Source of the DNA: Ruminococcus sp.
GTDB taxonomy: Bacteria; Bacillota; Clostridia; Oscillospirales; Ruminococcaceae
Length of the DNA: 54,772 nucleotides
Direction of reading: 5' to 3'
Assembly (NCBI GenBank): GCA_017961625.1
Contig: JAGCWY010000138.1
Coordinates: forward strand, 1-54,772
In this document: in pieces, positions 32,307-40,276 of the stretch
Layout: each line of letters starts with the position of its first letter
Numbering within the stretch: the stretch's first letter is position 1
Program-made: the position numbers and the translations under genes
The notes under the pieces: generated by a model
Told to the model about the DNA's origin: nothing
Databases searched by the model: none
Seen by the model: only the letters and a program-made list of their open reading frames with translations

Positions 32307-35081
32307 ATGAAAAAGCTTTTACGCTCAATGACAGCTATTGCTGCATCGGCGGCGTTGACCTTCACGGGTGCCGCCTACACGCCGTATCTCGTAAACGATA
32401 TCGTAGGAGCGGTACATGCTGCAGATGACGGCAACGATGACTGGATTCATGCGAAGGGAAGCCGTCTTTATGATATGAACGGCAATGAGGTATGGATCAC
32501 CGGAGCAAACTGGTTTGGCTTCAACTGCTCGGAGAACTGTGCTCACGGTCTCTATGCAAGAGATGTGGACGATATGCTCCAGACTATCGCAGACCATGGT
32601 ATCAATACCCTTCGTCTGCCGATATCCTCAGAGCTACTCGTTTCATGGATGAACGGCAAGCCCGATGCTGTAAGCTCAGTACAGGCAAGCTACAATCCTC
32701 CCGAGGACGTAGTGGGCGAAGACGGTACTATCACTCCCGCAGGAAAGTACGGCGATATCAACAGGGACTTCGTTGAGTCTGACGGAAAGACCCTGAAGAA
32801 CTCCATGGAAATCTTCGATATCATCATGCAGAAGTGCAAGAAGTACGGTATCAAGGCGTTTATCGACGTTCACAGCCCCGACGCCAACAACTCCGGTCAC
32901 AACTATGAGCTGTGGTACGGCAAGGCTGGCATAACTACCGATGTATGGATAAAGTCACTTACATGGATAGCTGAGAAGTACGCAAACGATGATACTCTCA
33001 TCGGCTATGACCTTAAGAACGAGCCTCACGGCAAGCGCGGATATACGGGAAATACCTGCCCATCCGACATTGCAAAGTGGGACGGCTCCACAGACGAGAA
33101 CAACTGGGCTTACGCAGCCAAGAAGTGCGCAGACTCGATACTTAAAGTTAACCCCAACGCTCTTATCTTCATTGAGGGTGTTGAACAGTACCCCAAGACG
33201 GAGGAGGGCAATACCTACGATACTCCGGATATATGGGACGCTCCGGCTGACAAGTCGCCGTGGCACGGCGCATGGTGGGGCGGAAACCTCCGCGGTGTAA
33301 GAGATTACCCTGTAGTTCCAGAGAGCGGCACAAGTCAGATAGTATACTCTCCTCATGACTACGGTCCGTCAGTATACGCGCAGACATGGTTCGACAAGAA
33401 CTTCACTACCGAGACCCTTCTTGAGGATTATTGGTACGATACATGGGCATACATTAATGCTGAGGATATAGCTCCTCTCCTCATAGGCGAGTGGGGCGGT
33501 CACATGGACGGCGGAAAGAACCAGAAGTGGATGGAGCTTCTTCGCGACTACATGATAGACCATCACATCAGCCATACTTTCTGGTGCATCAACCCCAACT
33601 CAGGTGATACAGGCGGACTTCTCGATCCTACCTTTATGAACTGGGATACCGCCAAGTACAATCTCTTTGAGAAGTCTCTCTGGCAGACAGACGCAGGTAA
33701 ATATATCGGTCTAGACCATCAGACAGCTCTCGGAAAGAACGGTCTATCACTGAATGAGTTCTATTCGTCCGGCGCTAAGAGCAACCTTGACGGCGGCAAG
33801 TCAGGCGGAGGAACTCCTGTTGTAGTTGAAAAGACCAATACCACAAAGCCTACTACTACAACAACTACAAGCACAACTACCTCTACCACAACAGTAACAA
33901 CAACTGCTCCCGTAGAGACTGTAAAGTGTGAGCACTGCGGCAAGGAGATACCCAAATCAGAGGCTATCTACGGACCTCTTGGTTTCCCTGTATGTAAAGA
34001 ATGCTACGATAATGGCGTTTACATTGGCACAACTACTCCTCCGCCAACTACAGCTACAACTACCACTACAGTAACAACAACAACTACTACAACAGAAAAG
34101 AAAAGCGGCACTGCAAGTTTCGTTAGTTTCAAAGAGCCAACAAAGAAGATATACAGGATTGGTGAAGAGCTAGATCTTACGGGCGGAACTGCCTACGCTG
34201 CCGGCACAATGGATGGCGGCGAAGGAAATTGGGATACATTCTATCAGCCGCTTGATTCTCCGTACTTTGTAGTTGACGCATCTGAATTTGACAATACCAA
34301 GCCAGGAACATACACTATATATGTATCACCCTCAGGCTATCCCGATGTCAAGAAGACATTTGCAGTATCTGTAATAGCTGATGATTCTACAACAACTCCT
34401 CCTGATCAGAATTCCACAATAACTACCACAGTAACAACTACAAAGGAAGAAATAACTCCGACTACTCATGAGATGTTCGATTTCAAAGAGGTACTCACAT
34501 ACCCCACAAAGACTGTTTATGAACAGGGCGAATCACTCGATTTGTCAGGTCTTTTATTTACCGGTACATTACAGCCGAATGGAGGCAAAACTTGTAATTA
34601 TGATGAAAAAGAGCTGAACTATGATTCAGGTTTCAAAAAAGGTGAAATAACCATAACCGACGGCAGTGGAAACAGTGTTCTTGACAGTGAGTTCAATAAG
34701 CTGCCCGCAGGTGAGTACACTGTAAAGATAACGGGTACTGCCGGTTCTTACTATGGTTATAATCTTTGCTTCGGTGTCGATATTTCTTATGATATAACTA
34801 TCAAGGGAGGTTCAACGGATACCAATACGTCTGAGAAATTGATATGGGGCGACGCTAACTGCGACGGTGGTATTGATATGGCAGACGCTGTTCTCATCAT
34901 GCAGAGCCTTGCTAATCCAAATAAGTATGGCACATCCGGAACTGACTCCAAGCATATCACAAGCAAGGGCGCGGAGCAGGCTGACGTTGATACAAGTACA
35001 AAGGGAATTACATCAAACGATGCTCTCCAGATACAGTTATTCCTGCTCGGAAAAATCAAGAACCTTGATCCCAACGCTTAA
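32307..35081 (+). CDS. Secreted multimodular GH5 cellulase with zinc-ribbon-like, Ig-like and dockerin modules (B)
   Basis: 924 aa. Signal peptide about 1-38; GH5 barrel about 45-500, closely similar to gene A (acid/base Glu 239 in DLKNEPHG, nucleophile Glu 395 in IGEWGGHMDGG). Thr-rich linker about 510-533. A small module with Cys 541, 544, 563 and 566 (CxxC-x18-CxxC) looks like a zinc ribbon. A second Thr linker (575-600), an Ig-like module (about 604-690), a third linker, a second Ig-like module (about 722-832) and a type I dockerin (about 845-924, DANCDGGIDMADA and DVDTSTKGITSNDA) follow. A cysteine zinc-ribbon in a secreted cellulase is unusual. Probably arose by tandem duplication of A with added modules. 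Confidence 0.93.
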   Translation: MKKLLRSMTAIAASAALTFTGAAYTPYLVNDIVGAVHAADDGNDDWIHAKGSRLYDMNGNEVWITGANWFGFNCSENCAHGLYARDVDDMLQTIADHGINTLRLPISSELLVSWMNGKPDAVSSVQASYNPPEDVVGEDGTITPAGKYGDINRDFVESDGKTLKNSMEIFDIIMQKCKKYGIKAFIDVHSPDANNSGHNYELWYGKAGITTDVWIKSLTWIAEKYANDDTLIGYDLKNEPHGKRGYTGNTCPSDIAKWDGSTDENNWAYAAKKCADSILKVNPNALIFIEGVEQYPKTEEGNTYDTPDIWDAPADKSPWHGAWWGGNLRGVRDYPVVPESGTSQIVYSPHDYGPSVYAQTWFDKNFTTETLLEDYWYDTWAYINAEDIAPLLIGEWGGHMDGGKNQKWMELLRDYMIDHHISHTFWCINPNSGDTGGLLDPTFMNWDTAKYNLFEKSLWQTDAGKYIGLDHQTALGKNGLSLNEFYSSGAKSNLDGGKSGGGTPVVVEKTNTTKPTTTTTTSTTTSTTTVTTTAPVETVKCEHCGKEIPKSEAIYGPLGFPVCKECYDNGVYIGTTTPPPTTATTTTTVTTTTTTTEKKSGTASFVSFKEPTKKIYRIGEELDLTGGTAYAAGTMDGGEGNWDTFYQPLDSPYFVVDASEFDNTKPGTYTIYVSPSGYPDVKKTFAVSVIADDSTTTPPDQNSTITTTVTTTKEEITPTTHEMFDFKEVLTYPTKTVYEQGESLDLSGLLFTGTLQPNGGKTCNYDEKELNYDSGFKKGEITITDGSGNSVLDSEFNKLPAGEYTVKITGTAGSYYGYNLCFGVDISYDITIKGGSTDTNTSEKLIWGDANCDGGIDMADAVLIMQSLANPNKYGTSGTDSKHITSKGAEQADVDTSTKGITSNDALQIQLFLLGKIKNLDPNA

Positions 35082-35089
35082 AACAATTT

Positions 35090-35204
35090 AACGGCACGGT
35101 TTTAGGTGCCTCTCTTAACGGAAAAAGTGAATTACCGAGCCTGAAAGTACAGGCTCGGTAATTTTATACCGCTATTCTGTTGGAGGGGGTCTTACCGTGC
35201 CGTT
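35090..35204. repeat. 11-bp inverted repeat enclosing the GH5 terminator
   Basis: AACGGCACGGT (35090-35100) and ACCGTGCCGTT (35194-35204) are perfect inverted copies flanking the terminator at 35130-35165. Each is followed by TTTTA. It could extrude as a large cruciform or be the relic of a small mobile repeat. Confidence 0.5.
35130..35165 (+). terminator. Strong terminator of the GH5 pair
   Basis: A perfect 14-bp stem, AATTACCGAGCCTG (35130-35143) with CAGGCTCGGTAATT (35150-35163), loop AAAGTA, followed by TT. Confidence 0.85.
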
Positions 35205-35288
35205 TTAGTGTTCTAGAAAAAGATACTTTCTATAATAGGGACTGAACGGACACTTCTAAAGCGGAAAAATTGAATATTGAAAAGAGAC

Positions 35289-35302
35289 ATCTCGGGCGAG
35301 AT
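35289..35302 (-). terminator. Terminator candidate of spoVT
   Basis: ATCTCGGGCGAGAT is a compact hairpin 31 nt past the spoVT stop. On the minus strand it is followed by GTCTCTTTTC. Confidence 0.5.
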
Positions 35303-35333
35303 TTCTGAGTGCTCGAAACATTTATATTCATCA

Positions 35334-35876
35334 TCAGCCCTCTATCTGTCTCGACAGAAACTGCGCAGCTGCGTTTATGAGGCTTTTGTGAATGTCTGCT
35401 GCCTCACTTGTTTTTTCACTCGTTAGAAAAATCACTGCTCCCGAAATATCGCCGGCGGTGATTATCGGAACAGCGGCAATCGCGGTCCTATCTACACCTT
35501 CGGCAGGAAAGAAGCTGTTGGTACTTCCGTCGGGACAAAAGAACTGTCCACGGTTTTCCATAAGCTCTTCGAGCTGGCCAGTGATGCGTCTTTCGGAAAA
35601 TTCTCTACGCGTAACGCCTGCGGTGGCTACAATGTGGTCCTTGTCTGATATCAGTACGGGACATCCCGATATCTTATGCATTATATCTGCTACGTATCCG
35701 GCGTTTTCGCTCATCTCGCTGATAGCGGAATACTTTTTGAATATAACCTCGCCTTCGCTGTTGGTATATATTTCCAGTGGATCTCCTTCACGGATGCGCA
35801 TGGTCCTGCGTATTTCCTTTGGTATTACTACGCGACCGAGGTCGTCGATACGTCTGACAATACCTGTTGCTTTCAT
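35334..35876 (-). CDS. spoVT: Stage V sporulation protein T (AbrB-type regulator)
   Basis: 180 aa. The N-terminal AbrB/SpoVT swapped-hairpin DNA-binding domain (KATGIVRRIDDLGRVVIPKE, residues 2-21 and on to about 50) is followed by a GAF-like C-terminal domain (about 60-178). In B. subtilis SpoVT tunes sigmaG-dependent genes in the forespore. The frame is open to 35897, but GGAGG before the ATG at 35876 fixes the start. The palindrome CAAAATgATTTTG (35895-35907) just upstream could be an autoregulatory site. No housekeeping promoter is clear, consistent with a sporulation sigma factor, though no such consensus was seen either. Confidence 0.9.
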   Translation of the reverse strand: MKATGIVRRIDDLGRVVIPKEIRRTMRIREGDPLEIYTNSEGEVIFKKYSAISEMSENAGYVADIMHKISGCPVLISDKDHIVATAGVTRREFSERRITGQLEELMENRGQFFCPDGSTNSFFPAEGVDRTAIAAVPIITAGDISGAVIFLTSEKTSEAADIHKSLINAAAQFLSRQIEG

Positions 35877-36049
35877 AATAAAACCTCCAAAAATCAAAAT
35901 GATTTTGTGAGGTTAGTATTTCCACATTAATTTTGATTATACATTGACGATTATTAATAAATTAGAACATAAAAACGAAATATATAATCTCATAATGTAA
36001 TAAACCAATTTAGTAATAAAAAAATTTAAAATTTATTTTGTATTAAATA

Positions 36050-36078
36050 TTGCTATAATAATATTTATATGTTATAAT
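36050..36078 (+). promoter_or_regulatory. Promoter candidate of the HD-GYP gene
   Basis: TTGCTA (36050-36055), 17 nt, TATAAT (36073-36078) in a very AT-rich region. A weak TTTGG/CCAAA hairpin (36109-36127) lies in the leader. Confidence 0.5.
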
Positions 36079-36163
36079 ATACCTATATTGAATGAATACA
36101 TATAATATTTTGGTATAAATAGCCAAATTCTGCGTTCTGCTAAAAAAGAAAAGGGGAATAGAT

Positions 36164-38569
36164 ATGCAGACTGTTATTGATTTTTTGAAAGCATATCAAT
36201 TGAATATAATGTTCACGTTAGTATGCATATGCGGTATGCTGGCGATTTTTGTTTTGATTACTAAAACGTTGAGACCGTCACGTAGATTTATATTACTGTC
36301 ATTGGAGCTTTCGGCTATGTTCTTACTCTTGTTTGACAGAAAAGCATATAATTTCCACGGAGATACAAGTGATTTAGGATTCTGGATGGTCAGGATAAGC
36401 AATTTTATGGTATTTGCGCTGACTCTTGCTATAATCTTTTTCTTCACTTTATACCTTAAGGATCTTTTGATTCATGATAGCGGTTTTGAAAAAGCGCCAC
36501 TGCGATTAAAGCTTTCATGCGTTATGTGTGGACTGGCATTTATAATGCTTATAATATCCCAATTTACAGGCTTATATTACACCTTCGATGAGATGAATTC
36601 TTATAAGCGTACAGAAGGTTTTATAATATGCTACTTGTTTCCATTGATAGTACTGGTGCTTGATATGTCGGTGATTATAGAAAACTTAAAACGTTTCGGT
36701 AAAATCATACGTATATCTCTGCTGCTGTTTACAATCACACCGTTAATAGCTTCTATTTTACAAATCTTTACATATGGAATCTCTCTGACGAATATTACTC
36801 TTGTTGGACTTGCTGTACTTCTTTATATCTTTTCTCTGATTGATATGAATAAAATGATTGAACGCGCCAATAAGTTAGAATTGGAAACTATCCGTCAGGA
36901 GCAGAAGAATATGCATATACTGTTTGAACAAACAGCAACTGCTCTTGCAAATGCTATAGATGCGAAGGATAAGTATACACACGGTCACTCACGCCGAGTT
37001 GCGAAATATTCAGTAAAAATTGCAAGAAGTTCAGGTATGAAAGAAAAGGAATGTGAAGATATATACTTTGCAGCACTTCTGCATGATGTCGGAAAAATAG
37101 GCATAAAGGACAGTATCATCAACAAAGAAGGCAAACTTACAGATGAAGAATATGGTGTGATAAAGACACATCCGGTGATTGGAATGCAGATACTTTCAAG
37201 TATCAGCCAATCGCCTTATCTGAGTATAGGTGCCCACTATCATCATGAGCGTTATGACGGACGTGGATATCCTGATGGACTCAAAGGTGAGGATATCCCA
37301 GATATTGCTCGTATTATTGCTGTTGCAGACGCTTATGATGCTATGACTTCAAAACGAAGTTATCGTGATCCTATCCCTCAGCAGCTTGTTCGTGAGGAAT
37401 TTGTAAAAGGTTTGGGAACGCAATTTGATCCTAATTATGGAAGAATAATGCTTCATCTTATTGATCTTGATTCTGAGTATATTATGAAAGAGAGCGAGGA
37501 TGACTCTGAAGGCGAGACAATAGGAACAATGTTGTGTGGCCCGTATCGTACTACACGTTCAGACGGTATCCTACTAAACAATGGCATTGTCCATATTCAC
37601 TTGACCAGCCGGCTGACCGATGAACGCAGCGAGGAAAACATACCAAGCTTTGTCCTTTTTGATTCTTTGGATGAAAGAATACATGATAGTGAACGCAAAT
37701 GCAGAGATCTTTTATATCACGAATACGCTACTATACACGCTGACGGCGTTGTTGAGCAGGCTGGAGTCAGAAATATTAGTATAAAGACCACTGAGACCGC
37801 TGGTGCGGAAGCAGAAAAAAAGGCAATTATACGTGGTGAAAAGGTTGGCTTCGATATAGAGGCTATGCGGTATAAAGATCATGCACTAATCAGAATATCG
37901 AATTGTTTTCGTTCTCATGAGATAATAATAGCTTTGCCTGACAGTACAAGATATTGTTATTTGTCTCTTACAGGCAAATATTGTATTATTGATGACATTG
38001 AAGTGACAAGGACGGGAGAAATAATCGGGGACGGTTATATTCCGCGCATAGCAAAAGAGATAACATACATTGATGTACCGCAGGGGGACATTCCCAATGT
38101 ACAGGTAGACGGCTGGCGCTCAGAATCATCAGAAGGCATCGAAATAACTGATGGAATGCGTATTTCATTCCATTCCGTGAGCCTGCCAACAGCAAGACTG
38201 GTTTGGCATTGTCCCTTTGCTGTAATCTATACATCGTCCGACGGACAGGTAAACGGCAATGATTATCGTGAGATTACGTTAGTTCGGCTTGACGGAGAAG
38301 GTTGGGAGGAAGATGATCACGTCGATAACTATGTTTTGGTCAATAAGCTTGACAGCTTCAAAGATTGGAACGCCTTCAAGGAACAGAACAAGGCTGGTCA
38401 GGACTGCGAGATGTTATTCCGCATGAAGAAAGGACAGATAACTATATCAACTGAATTCAGTGGGCTTTCAATACACTCTGTTACTACAATTACTGACGAA
38501 GTACAGAAGTTGTTTGCAGCTCTTACTGGTGATCAGTGTGCAATTACTAATATTCATATCAAGAGATGA
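36164..38569 (+). CDS. 7-TM HD-GYP cyclic-di-GMP phosphodiesterase-like protein with duplicated C-terminal region
   Basis: 801 aa. Seven hydrophobic helices (about 14-33, 41-57, 77-99, 117-138, 152-172, 182-203 and 207-226) lead through a coiled linker to an HD-GYP domain (about 255-435): metal H307-D308 in LLHDVGKIG and the signature HHERYDGRGYP (360-370). All key residues are present, so c-di-GMP hydrolysis is expected. Residues about 450-801 are an unassigned beta-rich region in which two halves end alike (SLTGKYCIIDDIEV near 600-614; ALTGDQCAITNIHI at the end), suggesting an internal duplication. AT-richer than neighbours. AAGGGG precedes the ATG. Single gene. Confidence 0.88.
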   Translation: MQTVIDFLKAYQLNIMFTLVCICGMLAIFVLITKTLRPSRRFILLSLELSAMFLLLFDRKAYNFHGDTSDLGFWMVRISNFMVFALTLAIIFFFTLYLKDLLIHDSGFEKAPLRLKLSCVMCGLAFIMLIISQFTGLYYTFDEMNSYKRTEGFIICYLFPLIVLVLDMSVIIENLKRFGKIIRISLLLFTITPLIASILQIFTYGISLTNITLVGLAVLLYIFSLIDMNKMIERANKLELETIRQEQKNMHILFEQTATALANAIDAKDKYTHGHSRRVAKYSVKIARSSGMKEKECEDIYFAALLHDVGKIGIKDSIINKEGKLTDEEYGVIKTHPVIGMQILSSISQSPYLSIGAHYHHERYDGRGYPDGLKGEDIPDIARIIAVADAYDAMTSKRSYRDPIPQQLVREEFVKGLGTQFDPNYGRIMLHLIDLDSEYIMKESEDDSEGETIGTMLCGPYRTTRSDGILLNNGIVHIHLTSRLTDERSEENIPSFVLFDSLDERIHDSERKCRDLLYHEYATIHADGVVEQAGVRNISIKTTETAGAEAEKKAIIRGEKVGFDIEAMRYKDHALIRISNCFRSHEIIIALPDSTRYCYLSLTGKYCIIDDIEVTRTGEIIGDGYIPRIAKEITYIDVPQGDIPNVQVDGWRSESSEGIEITDGMRISFHSVSLPTARLVWHCPFAVIYTSSDGQVNGNDYREITLVRLDGEGWEEDDHVDNYVLVNKLDSFKDWNAFKEQNKAGQDCEMLFRMKKGQITISTEFSGLSIHSVTTITDEVQKLFAALTGDQCAITNIHIKR

Positions 38570-38601
38570 TAATCTATATTGAGTCTATTGAAATGAAATT
38601 G

Positions 38602-38632
38602 GAGCGGGTCAAATTGACCGGCTCTTGATTTT
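38602..38632 (+). terminator. Terminator of the HD-GYP gene
   Basis: GAGC-g-GGTCAA (38602-38612) with TTGACC-g-GCTC (38614-38624), followed by TTGATTTT. Confidence 0.7.
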
Positions 38633-38784
38633 ATATTATTTAGAAAGCTGATAAATAGATTATTGTTTGCCTAGCATTAGTATTTTCCCATTGACTTTGG
38701 TTTTGATTAAATGCTTTTGTGTTTATGATATCTCATTATGAAAGTTTTAGGAAGTTAATATGGCGTAATGTTCTTTGATTATAT

Positions 38785-38824
38785 GAAAAAATGGGCATAA
38801 AGAAGTCAGTACTTCTTTATGCCC
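38785..38824 (-). terminator. Strong terminator of the CcdA/DsbD-like gene
   Basis: A perfect 14-bp stem, GGGCATAAAGAAGT (38793-38806) with ACTTCTTTATGCCC (38811-38824). On the minus strand it is followed by ATTTTTT. Confidence 0.9.
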
Positions 38825-38875
38825 GTTCCTGTCAAGATTAAAATCTCAACACAGTTTTCTCTTGTATACTTATTC

Positions 38876-39584
38876 TCATAGGAGCGCTTTTATGATACCC
38901 GATGTAAATACAACTATCATCAATATATAGCAACCGAGCCTGAACCATGTCAGATACTGGGGAATCTCATTATGCATTCTCTTGGCGAGTACACCTGAAA
39001 GAAGCATTATAAATAGAACGGGAGATACTGTGCTGACAAGAGAAAAAACTGCGCCTAGTATCACTGCAAAAGCTACAGGCAGCGTTGCTGCGTAGCCGGT
39101 AATCAGTATAAGTGGAGCACAAGGCGTGATACCGTAACCGAATCCCATGCCTATCAAAGCTGCATGATGCGTTTCCCCTTCGTAAAGCTCCTCGTTATCG
39201 GTTTTGCAGCCCTTACAGGTTTTGCAGCTATTCTTGCCGGTTCTTTCTCTTATCCAGCATATAAGGAACCATACTCCCATAGCGAGCATAACTGCGTCAA
39301 CTATTAATGCAGCCTTTATACCGAATATGCGTCCGGAGTCGTCTATAATGCTGCTGCCGATAATTGATGCCTTACAGCAAAGCAATATGACCGCAAGGAA
39401 TTTGCCAAAAAAGAAATCTATAAATGCTCTGACTGACTGTCTGATGTTCTTTGTATGTGTGGTGAGATAGCCGTAAAGTGCCGCGCTTATCCCAGAGCAC
39501 AGCAGGTACCGCAGCCCATTCCTACGGAAGCAGCTGCAGATACGCAATAAGGACTATATCCGCCGTTCTAACGTTATCAAACAT
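38876..39584 (-). pseudogene. CcdA/DsbD-like (TauE/SafE-related) membrane transporter, apparently frameshifted at the 5' end
   Basis: The intact part (38876 to about 39500) encodes a polytopic membrane protein with GYGITPCAPLILITGY (TPCxP motif of CcdA/DsbD-type thiol carriers) and a cysteine loop CKTCKGC. The longest single frame starts at a TTG (39547) with an implausible N-terminus. In a neighbouring frame the same DNA reads SAAASVGMGCGTCCALG, the expected first helix, and joins ISAALYGYL if one G is added to the GGG run near 39491-39493. An upstream ATG at 39584 gives MFDNVRTADIVLIA in a third frame. Two frameshifts therefore separate the start from the body: a real pseudogene or sequence errors. 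If intact, it would move reducing equivalents or thiol/metal species across the membrane. Confidence 0.6.
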
Positions 39585-39685
39585 TTTTATAATAACTCAG
39601 AATTCTTAAATAGACCTTAAAATCGACATCTGCGGAATATAAATAAATATTTTTCATAGATCTGATTTTTATGATAGTTAGTGGC

Positions 39686-39720
39686 ATAAAAAAGCAAGCA
39701 TCTCACTGCGAGATGCTTGC
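39686..39720 (-). terminator. Strong terminator of the small lipoprotein gene
   Basis: GCAAGCATCTC (39694-39704) pairs perfectly with GAGATGCTTGC (39710-39720), 11 bp. On the minus strand it is followed by TTTTTT. Confidence 0.9.
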
Positions 39721-39729
39721 ATTGATCGT

Positions 39730-40095
39730 TCATGTTATTGGTATTATCGGCAGCTCTATTGGAGCATTATTACCGGAGGCGTCAGTCATGGTCGGGAGTG
39801 TGTTGCTTTCGGAGGATGTATCCTCTAGTTCCGGAGGGATTATCCCTGCGTCTATAAGAGCTGCTTCTTCGGAGCTAGTAGCCGTGGAGACTTCGGTAGT
39901 GTCAGCGGTTGCCGTTGCTGAGTTCGTCACTTTGACAGTGGAAGTGGTCGCGGTCGTGACAGACGTTGTGTCTGCTGCGGAAGTAACATCAGCTTTGGTA
40001 GTAACCACGGTGATTTCAGAGCTGTTTCCTTCTCCACCCTTGCAGCCAGTCAGCAGAAATACTGCGGTAAGAATAACAGGTATTGATCTTTTCAT
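39730..40095 (-). CDS. Small Ser/Thr-rich lipoprotein
   Basis: 121 aa. Signal peptide with a good lipobox LLTGC (Cys 18), then almost entirely Thr/Ser/Ala/Val low-complexity sequence and a short acidic, Pro-containing tail. No folded domain is apparent. The composition resembles the linkers in the other secreted proteins here, so it may be a surface spacer or a heavily glycosylated peptide. GAGGA precedes the ATG, and a strong terminator follows. Function unknown. Confidence 0.7.
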   Translation of the reverse strand: MKRSIPVILTAVFLLTGCKGGEGNSSEITVVTTKADVTSAADTTSVTTATTSTVKVTNSATATADTTEVSTATSSEEAALIDAGIIPPELEDTSSESNTLPTMTDASGNNAPIELPIIPIT

Positions 40096-40119
40096 ATTGT
40101 TTTCCTCACTTTATAATAG

Positions 40120-40148
40120 CGGCAGGAGCTTGAATACTGCCGTTTTTT
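40120..40148 (+). terminator. Plus-strand terminator-like hairpin in the lipoprotein leader
   Basis: CGGCAG (40120-40125) with CTGCCG (40137-40142), followed by TTTTTT (40143-40148). It is oriented against the lipoprotein gene, with no plus-strand gene upstream that would need it. Confidence 0.45.
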
Positions 40149-40252
40149 ATATATCAGCGTTCTTTCTGAACAAGTGAATTCTATCACATATCGCGTTTGT
40201 TGTCAATACCCTTGCTGCATCTGAGAAAAGGTAATACTCCCGAATTATTTCG

Positions 40253-40276
40253 TGAAACGTCTTAGCTTTCGTTTCA
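40253..40276 (-). terminator. Weak hairpin at the end of the CotH gene
   Basis: TGAAACG (40253-40259) with CGTTTCA (40270-40276) overlaps the stop codon region. No T-run follows on the minus strand. Confidence 0.3.

Larger units (their letters stand above)
38570..38875. other. Gene-free interval with two terminators
   Basis: About 306 nt, AT-rich, between convergent genes. It contains the HD-GYP terminator (38602-38632) and the terminator of the transporter gene (38785-38824). Nothing else was recognised. Confidence 0.6.

Noticed and set aside
39671..40177. Plus-strand frame of 168 codons over the small lipoprotein gene
   Set aside because: It is rich in Val/Ser/Ala because it is antisense to Thr/Ser codons; it has no ribosome site and spans two hairpins.
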